Positions 11,805 to 21,390 of a stretch of DNA of 64,000 bases are shown here, one piece after another. The DNA is from Exobasidium rhododendri (taxonomy: Eukaryota; Basidiomycota; Exobasidiomycetes; Exobasidiales; Exobasidiaceae): NCBI GenBank assembly GCA_026210745.1, contig CP110632.1:4463001-4527000 (forward strand). The letters run 5' to 3'. The stretch's first letter is position 1. Every line of letters starts with the position of its first letter. The notes beneath the pieces are model-generated. The model saw only the letters and a program-made list of their open reading frames with translations, searched no databases and was not told the origin of the DNA. Position numbers and translations under genes: made by a program.

Positions 11805-14023
11805 ATGGTCGTTACTCAATTTCCAGAACGAGTCACAAACATCGATCATACACGACAGTCTATACCTGTCCCTGGCACGGAAAAAGAGGGGTTCTCTCCT
11901 ATATATCGAAATTCGATCAACCCGAATATAACGACCAGTGAGACTATCTACGATCTCTTCCATGTGGGAAGGGAGAGGTCGCCTAATAAGCCTTGTCTTG
12001 GACACCGACCTTGGGACTCGACCGTTGGCGACTTCAAGAGGGAGTATGTCTGGTTGACGTACGGAGAAGTGGAAGAATTACGAACTGCTGTAGGGAGTGG
12101 TTTGAGTCAGCTGGTGAAAGATGGGAAATTGGGGCCTGGTGTTGGTCAGTCAGACTGGACCATCGGGATCTGGTGTCAAAACAGACCTGGTAAGTGCAGG
12201 AGCCATCTCGTCGCCCGCTCGTCGACCACATAAAGGCAGTGCACTTATTCACACGCATTTATTCCCGCACAGAATACCAGATCATCGACCAATCAGCAGC
12301 GGCCTACTCACGATACACCGTCTCACTGTACGACAGCTATGACTCTCAGACTGCTCACTACGTTTTGAATCATTCGGAAGCCAAGGTAAGATCAGCTACA
12401 GGAAACCCGTCCTTATCACATGAATGCTTACTGAGAGGGCGTGCGCAGATCTGCTTTACCACCTCCTCTCATCTAGCTGATTTACTGTCGGCCACAGACA
12501 AGCTCCCAAACATCAAGGCCATCGTCCTTCTCGACACGCAAGGCCCCACTCTACTGAAACCTGGTGAGCTGCAAACAAATCAGCTCGCTCGCCAGTGGGC
12601 CGCTTCGAATGGAATCACCCTTCTTGCTTGGAACGAATTGATCGAGCTGGGAAGATCAAACATTATCGCTCATCATCCACCCGCTGACAACAATGCTCTC
12701 GCTGGCTACTGCTACACCAGTGGTACGACTGGAAATCCTAAAGCTGCCTTCGTCTCTCATCGTCAAATCGCCATTGCCGCAGGAACTATCGGTCTCCAAA
12801 ATCCCGATGAGGAAGATACTAGCATGATCTCATACCTGCCCCTTGCTCACATCTACGAACGTATTCTGGAAGCGTACATTTTGAGGGCTGGTGCAGCGAT
12901 AGGATACTTTTGCGGTGACGTAGCTCGTCTCATCGAAGATGCTCAGGTCCTTCAACCAACGGTATTTCCTGGAGTACCTCGTGTATTCAATCGTATCTAC
13001 GCTCAGATCAAAGCACAAGTTGATGGACCTGGTCTAAAGGGTAAATTACTGCGAACAGCAATTGCAGCCAAGATTGCAAACCACGATGCTACGGGTACCG
13101 TTACACACGCTTTCTACGATCGAGTCGTGTTCAAGAAAGTGAGACAAGTACTAGGCGGCAGAGTTCGCTTCATGGCATCAGGAAGTGCACCGATTCGACC
13201 GGATGTGCTGAAATTACTCCGAGTCTGCTTCTGTGCCGACATCCGTGAAGGCTATGGCCAAACGGAGAATGGAGGAATATGTCTTTTGATGGTGGCAAAT
13301 GATAAGCATCTAGGCAGCTGTGGACCTCCTGCCTTTGGAACGGAAGTACGCTTGAGAGATTGCCCGGAACTAGGCTACACGTCCAAGGACCTTCCTATGC
13401 CTCGTGGTGAACTTCTTTCTCGTGGTCAAAGCGTCTTTGATGGATACTTTAAAGATGAAGCCAAGACAAAGGAGGCACTAGACTCGGAAGGGTGGCTGTC
13501 ATCTGGCGATGTTGCGTCTGTTGATTCTGCCGGTCGTTTTTACATCATCGATCGAGTGAAGAATCTGGTCAAGTTGTCTCAAGGGGAATATGTTGCCATT
13601 GAGAATGTGGAAGGAAAGCTGTCCTCGCTGAAATACTTTGCCCAACTTTGGCTGTATGGAGATAGTAAGGAGGATCATTTGGTAGCGATCGCTGTGCCTG
13701 AACCAGAGGTATTCGCTCCTTTTGCCTCGATTGTCTCGGGCGAAACCGTCTTGGCTAATGATATGTCATCATTGCAAAAGGCATGTGAGAATCCCAAAGT
13801 CCTTCAAGCAACCCTCAAGGAATTGATCAAGCTCGGTAAAGAGGAGAAGTTGAAAGGGTATGAGATTCCTAAAGCACTCAAACTACGAGCCGAACCTTTC
13901 TCTGCGGAGAACGGTCTACTTACTCCCACTTTCAAGATGAAGAGACCAGAGGCAAAGAAGATGTTGGCAAAGGACCTTGAGCTCTTATATTCTCAGGGCG
14001 TCGTTGATGCAGCAAAGATGTAG
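11805..14023 (+). CDS. Long-chain acyl-CoA synthetase (fatty acid-CoA ligase)
   Basis: Three exons, 11805-12189, 12273-12385 and 12449-14023, encode 690 residues, the normal family length. Intron 1 (83 nt) is GTAAGT...CACAG. Intron 2 (12386-12448) is only 63 nt, a multiple of three without a stop, so an unspliced reading would also be open; protein continuity (SEAK/ICFTTSS) favours splicing. The AMP-binding motif YTSGTTGNPKAA, the GYGQTENGG motif and the GWLSSGDV motif identify the adenylate-forming ligase that activates fatty acids to acyl-CoA. The first residues are not a signal peptide. The protein ends AAKM, a possible weak PTS1 peroxisomal signal, which would suit a Faa2-like peroxisomal enzyme feeding beta-oxidation; that location is an inference. 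Confidence 0.93.
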
Positions 14024-14651
14024 AGTTCTTACCGAAAAAGGATCGTTGTACCCTTCACTTCTTTGCAGTCTCCTGCTGGTACCAAGACGCAATTCAAAAT
14101 GCTAGTGTAATTGAGTCACAGTTAGATCGCTACCCCGCCGGCTTCGCCGTAGAAGAAAGATACTAAGACTTGAGTAAGCGATAGTATTCGAGGTGTCTTG
14201 AGATAGTATGTACATTTTACGGAAGAAGGAGTGATGGAGGCTGTGACAGCGTGGAGTGGTAGGAAGGGGGGTCGATAACCTATAAAGTGACTGATCCTAC
14301 ATGTACTCTGCTAATCCTACTCTGCTACCCAATTGAGCACCTGACACGTTTGCAATCTGCAGAATCGCGTTGATCACACCGCCAATGCCCTCTCCCGCAA
14401 CAAAGCCAGCAGCAAGGGCATAGGCGTACATGTCAGCGTTCTTGGGATACTTTCGGGCCCAGATGGCACATGCGATAGCACCCGTTGCCATGGATATTCC
14501 GTAATTAGTGTTGGGAACGAGGAAACCGATTCCGATAGCATTCCAATTTGGCAGCCAGTGGCGTTTGTTGGCAGGGACAATGGTATACTTTGCCACCACG
14601 GTAGCGACCGCGAGAACGGTCAAGAAGATGGCCGTCAGACCGGACGACAGC

Positions 14652-14656
14652 GTGAC
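14652..14656. repeat. Target-site duplication, left copy (GTGAC), element 1
   Basis: GTGAC directly precedes the LTR start TGTTGAG and is repeated at 19376-19380 directly after the LTR end TCAACA. A 5-bp duplication is typical of copia-type integrases. Confidence 0.92.
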
Positions 14657-14914
14657 TGTTGAGAAGAGAATGAGATCGATTGAGGGAATTAGACACAACG
14701 GGGATACATGCTGTTTAAATAGACACTAGACCAGCAAGATAGGGGAAGTGAGATGAGTTTGAGACAAATGAAGGAAGGGGATCTGACCATTATTGATGTC
14801 TCTAGAAGGGGTCAAAGATGCGTGCGATTAATCGCACAGCTCCAGGCGTACGATTATTTGTACGCGATCTGGCGTACGATTATTCGTACGCGATCTGAGC
14901 TGCTGATTTCAACA
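14657..14914 (-). repeat. 3' LTR of element 1 (258 bp)
   Basis: It begins TGTTGAGAAG and ends TTTCAACA on the plus strand and is identical by eye to 19118-19375. It contains a TATTTAAA box on the minus strand (14714-14721), a 16-bp perfect palindrome (14822-14837) and two tandem 26-bp units (14845-14870, 14871-14896), each with an 8-bp-arm hairpin GCGTACGA/TCGTACGC. The Gag-Pol stop codon lies inside this LTR. Confidence 0.95.
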
Positions 14915-17900
14915 CTCCCTCTCAATTGCGGCTCTTGAAGGAAGGCCCAATTGTTTGACAGCAGTGAGGTGTTTGACGTTGAGTAAAGGCTTGGTGAGAA
15001 TGTCAGCCTTCTGAAGCGCAGTAGGGATGTACTCAATGGTTAGAATGCTGTCCTTGATTTGATCACGGGTGTAGTGATAGCGCACATTGATGTGCTTGGT
15101 GCGACGGTGGAATTGAGTGTCCTTTGCATAGGCATTGGCCCCCTGATTGTCAGCATGAATGGTAGTGGGACCAGATGGTTTGAGACCAAAGTGCTCAAGA
15201 AGACGTCGCATCCAGGCTGTCTCCTTTGCACCATCGCAGAGCACAATGTACTCTGACTCAAGAGAAGAGGTGGCAACACAGTCTTGCCGTCGTGACATCC
15301 AGGTGATGATGCCGCTGTTGAAGGTGGTAAGGACGCCACCAGTTGATCTTGCTGTGGCCTTATCCCCAGCATAGTCGGCATCACAGTAGGTGACTAGTTG
15401 ACCATTGCTGTCCCTGTTGATGCCAATGTGGTACTTGAGAGAGTAAGCTGCTGTTGAGTTGAGGTACCGGAGAAGGTGCTTGGCCATGATAAGGTGACCT
15501 GACGTGGGTGACTGTAGCTTGCGAGAGAGAAGCTGAGCAGTGAAGGCAATGTCAACACGAGTACCCATAGCAGCATACATGACTGCACCAATGATTGATT
15601 GATAGACCAGTTTGAGAGAAGGCGGGAGCGCTGGTGCTTTGTCGGCTTCTTCCATATTGAAGTTGAGAGGAAGAGGAGTGGCAACGGGTGCTGATTTTGC
15701 AAGACCATAGCGTTCCACAATCTTCTTGATGTACGATGCTTGACTGATCTCTAGATACTGAGAGTCATGGCTGACTTGAAGGCCAAGGATGTATGAGACA
15801 GGACCGCCGTCCACAATCTTGAATTGACGGTGGAAATCATCCTTGATTTGCTGTACTTGCTCAAGTGTACTTGCAGTGATGATCATGTCGTCCACATAGA
15901 GACAGATGATAGCAGACAGAGGTTGATCAAGGCCACCTTTGACGTAGAGGCCTTGGTCGCTCTCAACGCATCTGAAGTTCATCTTGATGAGTTGGTCGTG
16001 AGCAGATTGATACCAGACACGGCCAGATTGCTTGAGACCATACAAGCCCTTGACTAACTTGCAAACACGGTCGGTACCATCTTCCAGACCAGGAGGCTGT
16101 ACCATGTAGATGTCCTCTGTGAGATAGCCGTTGAGGTAGGCGGCAATGACGTCAGCTTGATGAATGGGCCAGTCGTACATGGCTGCAATGGAGAGAACAA
16201 GACGGATGGTACCAGAGCGGACAACGGGAGAGAATGTTTCTTTGAAGTCAATACCTTCTTTCTGACTGTATCCCTTGGCAACAAGTCGAGCTTTGAACTT
16301 GTCAATTGAACCATCAGGATTGTGTTTGATGTTGAAGACCCATCGGTTGCCAATTGCAGTACGACCCTTAGGCAGAGTGCAAAGCGTCCAGGTGCCATTC
16401 TCTTTGTGATTGGACTCCTCCTTCTCGATGGCGTTCTTCCAGTCTGGCCAGGTGTCGAGAGATCTTGCTTGATTGATGGTGAGAGGAATCTCTTCTGCCA
16501 CTTGCATGTCAGCGGTAGAAGCAACAAAGGCATGGGCAATGAATCCAGCAAGGTGATAGTCCTGCAGACGGGATGGAGCTTGATGTGCCCGCTGAGGTCG
16601 AGAAGAGTTGATGGTAGCCTGGGTGAGTACTTCCTCCTCTGTGTCTGATGGTGGATCAGAGAGGTCGCTACTGCCATCTGATTGATGGTCTTGTGTTGGA
16701 GGGGTGTCATTGTCACTGTCCTCACTGTCACTGACGGTGAATGTCCTGTCTTTGATGAGAGGAGCGAGTCTTGCCTGAGTCCAGTCTCCCTCTCCAGATG
16801 AGCTCCCTGATGACTTGAATGGGAAGAAGGATTCATCAAAGACAACGTCGATGCTGAAGGTGATCCTGCCTGTGGACTGATTGAGTAGTTTCCATCCTTT
16901 GCGACCTGCAGCAAAACCAATGAAGGTAAGCGGGATTGACCTATCTTCAAGCTTCTTCTTCTGAGTGGTGTCGGCTGCATAGGCTAAACAGCCAAAGGTG
17001 CGCAGGATACTGAGATTGGGCAAGTGCTTGAACCAAGCTTGATAGGGAGATGTTCTCTTGCCGCGAGGTACCCTGTTGTGAATCCAGACAGCAAGATTAA
17101 GTGCTTCTGCCCACAAAGAAGGTGGGGCAGATGATTTGGAAGCCATGGACCTGACCATCTCCATTAGAGTGCGGTTGAGACGCTCTGCTACTCCATTTTG
17201 CTGAGGTGAACGGGGCATGGTGACATGGCGCTCAATGCCTTTAGAGCTGAGAAATTTCTCCATGTCTTGATTGATATATTCACCGCCACCATCTGAGCGC
17301 AGGGCCTTGAGTAGCTTGCCAGTAGAGCGCTCTGCTTGAGCAAGGTAAGTCTGGAAATGACAATTGACTTCATTCTTAGTGGCCATGGTGAAAAGATTGA
17401 CATAGCCGGTCTTGTTGTCGATGAAAGTGACAAAGTAAGCTTTCTTGGATAGTGAGAGCGGTAATGGTCCAACAACATCAGTGTGAACCAGAGCAAGGGT
17501 TTGACTAGCTTTTGCACCGTCACGGGTTGAAAAAGAATGACGGACCTGACCACCAACCTGGCAGTCAAGGCAGATGTTGCCATTGGAGGGAGGCGCATCT
17601 TGAGTGTAAGATGCTTGATTGAGAGTCAACTTGACTGCCTTCTCTGCTATGTGGCCAAGGCGCTGATGCCAAAGCTGAAGAGGCGGAGTGATTGGCTTGG
17701 TGGTGACCAAAGCATGCTCGCTTTCCTCTGTCAAGAGGTAACGGGCCTTGCCTTGCTTGACTGATTCAAGCATGACGGCCTTGGAGGCAGGATCAATGAT
17801 GCGGAGTCCATCTTGATCATAGAGTGGTTGGAAACCACGAGAAATGGTTGACTCTACTGAGAAAAGTCGAAAACCAAGCTCTGGAATGAGCAGGACATCT

Positions 17901-19012
17901 AAAAGTGTCCGAGTGACCTTTTCCCCATTGACAATGGCATTGAGATGACATTTCCCTTTGCCAGTAATGGGAAGTTGCACATTTCCACCAACGGTGACAA
18001 AACCAGTGAATGTCTCATCCAAGTCGGAGAGATCCTTGGCATCAAAAGTCATATGACTTGATGCTCCACTGTCTGCCAGCCACATTGAAGCGTAGCTGGT
18101 ATTGGGAGTGGCCAAGGCTACAACCATGCCTTTCTCCTCCGACAGGGCTTTGAATTCACCCTTTGCTGATTTGGCCTTTTGGGGACGCTTGCCTTGCTTT
18201 TGCTGAGCAAGGCGGATAGCCTCAGACTTAGCCTTCTCTGCACTGCCCTTGTAAGCTGGGCTTGCAGGATTGGCAAAGCAAGTGTTGTCGGCATGACCAG
18301 GACGCTTGCAGAAATTGCAGTAAGGGCGTCCGGATGAATGATGATGATGAGTAGGCATTGCCGTCTCAGATTGATGAGAGACAGACAGTTGCTTGCCTGA
18401 GTTAACAAGCTGGTCGGCATTGCGGATGATACCAATGAGCTTGTTAAGGATGACGGGTCCTTGAATTCCTTGAGTAATTGCATCGTTGAGATTTGAAGCA
18501 AGAGTAGGGATCCAGACCATGAAGTTGGAATTGAGTCCATGAATTAAAACTTGAAGGACCTGATCGTCTGTGAGAGGGTGACCAGTTGCAGCAATGCGGG
18601 ATTGCTTTGATAGAATTTGATCAAGGAAGGCCTCAAACGGCTGAGACCTGCCTTGCTTGAGGAGCATGAAATCCCTCTGCATTGCGAGCAGCTGGGAGTG
18701 ATCAATCATCTCATAGCGGTCCTTTAGCGCATTCCAAAGGGCATGAGAGGTGTTGTGCTCCTCCATTGACTGAATGACGGTGTCAGACAGGCTACGACTG
18801 ATGATGTTCATAGCAATGAAGTCTTGACGGGACCACTGAATGAATGCGTCACTCTTGGCGTCATTAGGTGGGAGAGGAATCTTGCCTTGGAGGACAAGAG
18901 CTGCCTCGGCACTCTTTGATCCAATAGCACGGATGACTCGGTTCTTCCACACACCATAGTTGGTTGCCGTCAGCTGAGGGACTGACATTGAGTTGTCCAT
19001 TGAATCAGACAT
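14909..19012 (-). CDS. Gag-Pol polyprotein of copia element 1
   Basis: A single intact frame of 1367 residues from the ATG at 19012; the frame is open further upstream into the 5' LTR but without an ATG. A Gag region (UBN2-like) is followed by a CX2CX4HX4C zinc knuckle (CNFCKRPGHADNTC, residues 232-245), an aspartic protease DSG (about 314), a GAG-pre-integrase block (LWHQRLGHI), integrase with HTDVVGP, RSDGGGEY and NGVAERLN supplying the D,D,E residues, reverse transcriptase with CLYVDDMI, and RNase H with YCDADYAGD. Gag and Pol are in one frame with no visible frameshift signal. The stop TGA (14909-14911) belongs to the 3' LTR terminus, so the polypurine tract is itself translated. Confidence 0.96.
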   Translation of the reverse strand: MSDSMDNSMSVPQLTATNYGVWKNRVIRAIGSKSAEAALVLQGKIPLPPNDAKSDAFIQWSRQDFIAMNIISRSLSDTVIQSMEEHNTSHALWNALKDRYEMIDHSQLLAMQRDFMLLKQGRSQPFEAFLDQILSKQSRIAATGHPLTDDQVLQVLIHGLNSNFMVWIPTLASNLNDAITQGIQGPVILNKLIGIIRNADQLVNSGKQLSVSHQSETAMPTHHHHSSGRPYCNFCKRPGHADNTCFANPASPAYKGSAEKAKSEAIRLAQQKQGKRPQKAKSAKGEFKALSEEKGMVVALATPNTSYASMWLADSGASSHMTFDAKDLSDLDETFTGFVTVGGNVQLPITGKGKCHLNAIVNGEKVTRTLLDVLLIPELGFRLFSVESTISRGFQPLYDQDGLRIIDPASKAVMLESVKQGKARYLLTEESEHALVTTKPITPPLQLWHQRLGHIAEKAVKLTLNQASYTQDAPPSNGNICLDCQVGGQVRHSFSTRDGAKASQTLALVHTDVVGPLPLSLSKKAYFVTFIDNKTGYVNLFTMATKNEVNCHFQTYLAQAERSTGKLLKALRSDGGGEYINQDMEKFLSSKGIERHVTMPRSPQQNGVAERLNRTLMEMVRSMASKSSAPPSLWAEALNLAVWIHNRVPRGKRTSPYQAWFKHLPNLSILRTFGCLAYAADTTQKKKLEDRSIPLTFIGFAAGRKGWKLLNQSTGRITFSIDVVFDESFFPFKSSGSSSGEGDWTQARLAPLIKDRTFTVSDSEDSDNDTPPTQDHQSDGSSDLSDPPSDTEEEVLTQATINSSRPQRAHQAPSRLQDYHLAGFIAHAFVASTADMQVAEEIPLTINQARSLDTWPDWKNAIEKEESNHKENGTWTLCTLPKGRTAIGNRWVFNIKHNPDGSIDKFKARLVAKGYSQKEGIDFKETFSPVVRSGTIRLVLSIAAMYDWPIHQADVIAAYLNGYLTEDIYMVQPPGLEDGTDRVCKLVKGLYGLKQSGRVWYQSAHDQLIKMNFRCVESDQGLYVKGGLDQPLSAIICLYVDDMIITASTLEQVQQIKDDFHRQFKIVDGGPVSYILGLQVSHDSQYLEISQASYIKKIVERYGLAKSAPVATPLPLNFNMEEADKAPALPPSLKLVYQSIIGAVMYAAMGTRVDIAFTAQLLSRKLQSPTSGHLIMAKHLLRYLNSTAAYSLKYHIGINRDSNGQLVTYCDADYAGDKATARSTGGVLTTFNSGIITWMSRRQDCVATSSLESEYIVLCDGAKETAWMRRLLEHFGLKPSGPTTIHADNQGANAYAKDTQFHRRTKHINVRYHYTRDQIKDSILTIEYIPTALQKADILTKPLLNVKHLTAVKQLGLPSRAAIEREC

Positions 19013-19101
19013 GATGATGATAATGGGGTGGTAGAGGAGATGGCAGATGGATCGAATCGATAGAGTGGGAGAAGAAGTGGATGTGAAGGGAATCAGGTAC
19101 A

Positions 19102-19117
19102 AGTTGGGCTCATAACC
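19102..19117 (-). promoter_or_regulatory. Primer-binding site of element 1, complementary to the initiator tRNA-Met anticodon arm
   Basis: Directly after the 5' LTR (minus strand) comes GGTTATGAGCCCAAC. Its complement GGGCTCATAACC is the well-known anticodon stem-loop of fungal initiator tRNA-Met, with CAT as the anticodon. It does not resemble the complement of a tRNA 3' CCA end. This is the arrangement known for Drosophila copia and yeast Ty5, where a cleaved 5' half of the tRNA primes reverse transcription. Confidence 0.8.
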
Positions 19118-19375
19118 TGTTGAGAAGAGAATGAGATCGATTGAGGGAATTAGACACAACGGGGATACATGCTGTTTAAATAGACACTAGACCAGCAAGA
19201 TAGGGGAAGTGAGATGAGTTTGAGACAAATGAAGGAAGGGGATCTGACCATTATTGATGTCTCTAGAAGGGGTCAAAGATGCGTGCGATTAATCGCACAG
19301 CTCCAGGCGTACGATTATTTGTACGCGATCTGGCGTACGATTATTCGTACGCGATCTGAGCTGCTGATTTCAACA
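19118..19375 (-). repeat. 5' LTR of element 1 (258 bp)
   Basis: Identical by eye to 14657-14914. On the minus strand it supplies the element promoter: a palindrome cluster near its start (units at 19306-19331 and 19332-19357, 16-bp palindrome at 19283-19298), then TATTTAAA at 19175-19182. Confidence 0.95.
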
Positions 19376-19380
19376 GTGAC
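19376..19380. repeat. Target-site duplication, right copy (GTGAC), element 1
   Basis: Same five bases as 14652-14656, directly after the LTR end CAACA. Confidence 0.92.
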
Positions 19381-21390
19381 TGGCAACTTGGGCGAGGAGA
19401 CAGCAACTGACACTGCTTGCCAAGCGGCCACGGAAGGAGCTCCGAAAGCGCAGGCAGGCGCGTCCTCCGAAGGGTCGACGTGGTTGATGCAGGGGTATGC
19501 TTTGCTGAAGAGGACGTAGAGACCGACACTGATGGGTGTAGCCCAAAGAGATCCAAACAATTGAGCCCAGAATTGTGTCTTGGGAGATGCTCGAAGCCAG
19601 TGGCCAGTCTTAAGATCTCCTACCATGTCGACGGAGTGAGCAGCAGCAGACGACGCAATGGAGCCAGCCAACAGATTCTCCAGCATGGCAGCGTTTCCCG
19701 TCTTTCCCTGTCCTTTCACAGCACCTCCGACGATCAGCTGAGATGCCTTGGCAACAGCGGATAGTGGATTGATGTCCGTCGTACCAGAAGACTGAATGCC
19801 GATGAAGGAGAAGATGAAGGCGAGAAGAATGGCAAGAATGACGTTTCCAGCATTCATGTGGAATTGGAGAGAGCAGACAAGGACTGTCATGAGAATCGAG
19901 GCAATAAGCCCTCCGATGATCCAAATGCCCTTGACTTGTTGATCTTTGGGAGCAGGGTCAGGGATAGCATCTTCAAAGATGGGAATCTCCTTTCGCATGA
20001 CTTTGCAGTACATTTCAATGGATGCGCTTCGGATTCCCTGCCAGAGAGTCTTGTAATTCATAAAGAGTTCGGCAAACGAGTAGCCCAACATGAGTAAGAC
20101 GGCGGGCCAGATCATCCAGTATCGAGGGGATGCATGCTTGAGTATGTTTTTGGGAGCAACACCAGTGTACTGGGTGGTACTGAAGCAGGTGAAACCCTCG
20201 GCTACCCCGTAATCAGCATACCCAGCGCTGCATTTGGCTTCACCAGTGGCGACAAGAGCCGGTCCGATCATGGCGTAGGCGATAAAGAGACCTCCGAGGA
20301 ACGACAGGGAAGCATTCATTCCCGCCAACATACCCGAGCCGAAGAAGGCAGGCGTGATGGTTGTGTACCAGCCCCAATTATCGACTTGAATGGCGCTCGT
20401 CCATCCCCAGGTGTAAAGCCAGTAGAACATGTGTTGATCAGTTAGGATGCCGGGCACATACGAAGCAGCAACGACGTAGACCAGGGCGCCGATAAAAGCA
20501 ATTCCTAGACATCTAGTCTTCTTCTTTGCGGCGATTGCACCACCAGCAGTATGAAGTGATCGAATGGCAAGAGCGGTGGCCGTGGGTGTTGGGAAGACGA
20601 GCTTTTGCTTCAAGATGTAGAATTTCCTTAAAGGAATGGCGAAGAAGCAGGCGTAGAAGGCAGAGCAGAAACAGAAGGTGAACAGACGTGCAAAGTCGTC
20701 GATGGGGTCTGCACCGAGAAGGTTCAATCGGTACACTGTCGAAGTAGAGCGGTCGAGAGCTACTAGTCAGCATGTGAAAGAAAAATCTTCTGACCAACGC
20801 TGTAACTCACTTGCAGGGACGGCAGCGACAAACATGGACGTCAGGCCAGCAGCTCCGGTAGCGGCAGACTGAACAGTGACGTTCTCCTTTGGTCCAAAGA
20901 AACCACCTCCAAAGGCAGTAGGAAGGGCAGTGCTCATAGCTTTGATGATGACGAAACCCAACAAGGACCCAAACAAGGAGGCACCAAAAGTGAAACCAGT
21001 CTTGAGACCCAGGTAGATGTTAGAGGCGGCGATGACCATGCCGAGTGCAGTGCCCACAACGAGAGCTCGGATGGTGAGACCTTGACCTTCTTCGTAAGGC
21101 AATGAGTCTTCAGGAAACGGTATGCCTGCCGCTAAATCTTCCGCCGTGAAAGATTCTTGTCGATCTTCCTTGTCTTCACGGTAGCTTACGGCCATGGGAT
21201 GTGGAGCCTTATCGTCCGAGAAAGAGTTCTTCTCATCGTAATCTCTAGACGAAGACTTCTCGTCCAGTTCGTTGGTGGGGAGGATGTTGTGTTCGGCAGC
21301 TTCCGTGATCAGGCCTTCTGGGTGAAGGTGACTGGTGGTGGCCAAGGCGGCGTTGGGCTCGCCCGAGTACAGGTAATCTGTTCTCTCCAT

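Larger units (their letters stand above)
14657..19375 (-). mobile_element. Complete Ty1/copia LTR retrotransposon (element 1), 4719 bp, inserted in the OPT gene
   Basis: Two 258-bp LTRs flank one uninterrupted Gag-Pol frame transcribed on the minus strand, the same direction as the host gene. I saw no difference between the LTR copies, the ends are TGTTGA...TCAACA, and the target duplication is perfect. Together these indicate very recent, possibly still active, insertion. Protease, integrase, reverse transcriptase and RNase H appear in copia order (integrase before RT). Reverse transcription is probably primed by an initiator-tRNA half (see the primer-binding site). Confidence 0.97.
14297..21390 (-). 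pseudogene. OPT-family oligopeptide/metal-chelate transporter gene disrupted by a copia retrotransposon
   Basis: Host coding parts are 21390-20811, 20735-19376 and 14656-14297. Removing the element and one GTGAC copy leaves a continuous frame of 764 residues, so the gene was intact at insertion. The intron (20736-20810, 75 nt) is GTGAGT...CGACAG; this acceptor gives VPAMYRLNLLG, which fits the family better than two in-frame AGs slightly upstream. The protein has a soluble N-terminus of about 100 residues and then many membrane spans. Motifs such as VDMVGDLKTGHWLRASP and MNASLSFLGG mark the YSL/YGL114W-like branch of the OPT family. As it stands, translation would run about 20 codons into the LTR and stop at 19315-19317, giving 666 residues and losing the last 119 host residues with several membrane spans. 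The displaced C-terminal frame has no ATG of its own. Loss of function is likely but unproven. Confidence 0.88.

Noticed and set aside
12386-12448. Unspliced reading of the second acyl-CoA synthetase intron
   Set aside because: The 63-nt stretch is in frame and open, but it begins GTAAGA, ends GCGCAG, and would insert 21 residues in a conserved region.
14297-14698. Separate small membrane protein of 133 residues
   Set aside because: It is the displaced OPT C-terminus fused to LTR codons, with no ATG.
14909-19159. Gag-Pol of element 1 starting inside the 5' LTR (1416 codons)
   Set aside because: The upstream start is TTG; the first ATG, at 19012, fits Gag proteins. The upstream part is LTR and primer-binding sequence.
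20736-20760. Two closely spaced AGs (TAGTAG) as alternative acceptors for the OPT intron
   Set aside because: Both keep the frame, but the AG at 20736 restores VPAMYRLNLLG, which fits the transporter family, and has a better pyrimidine context.
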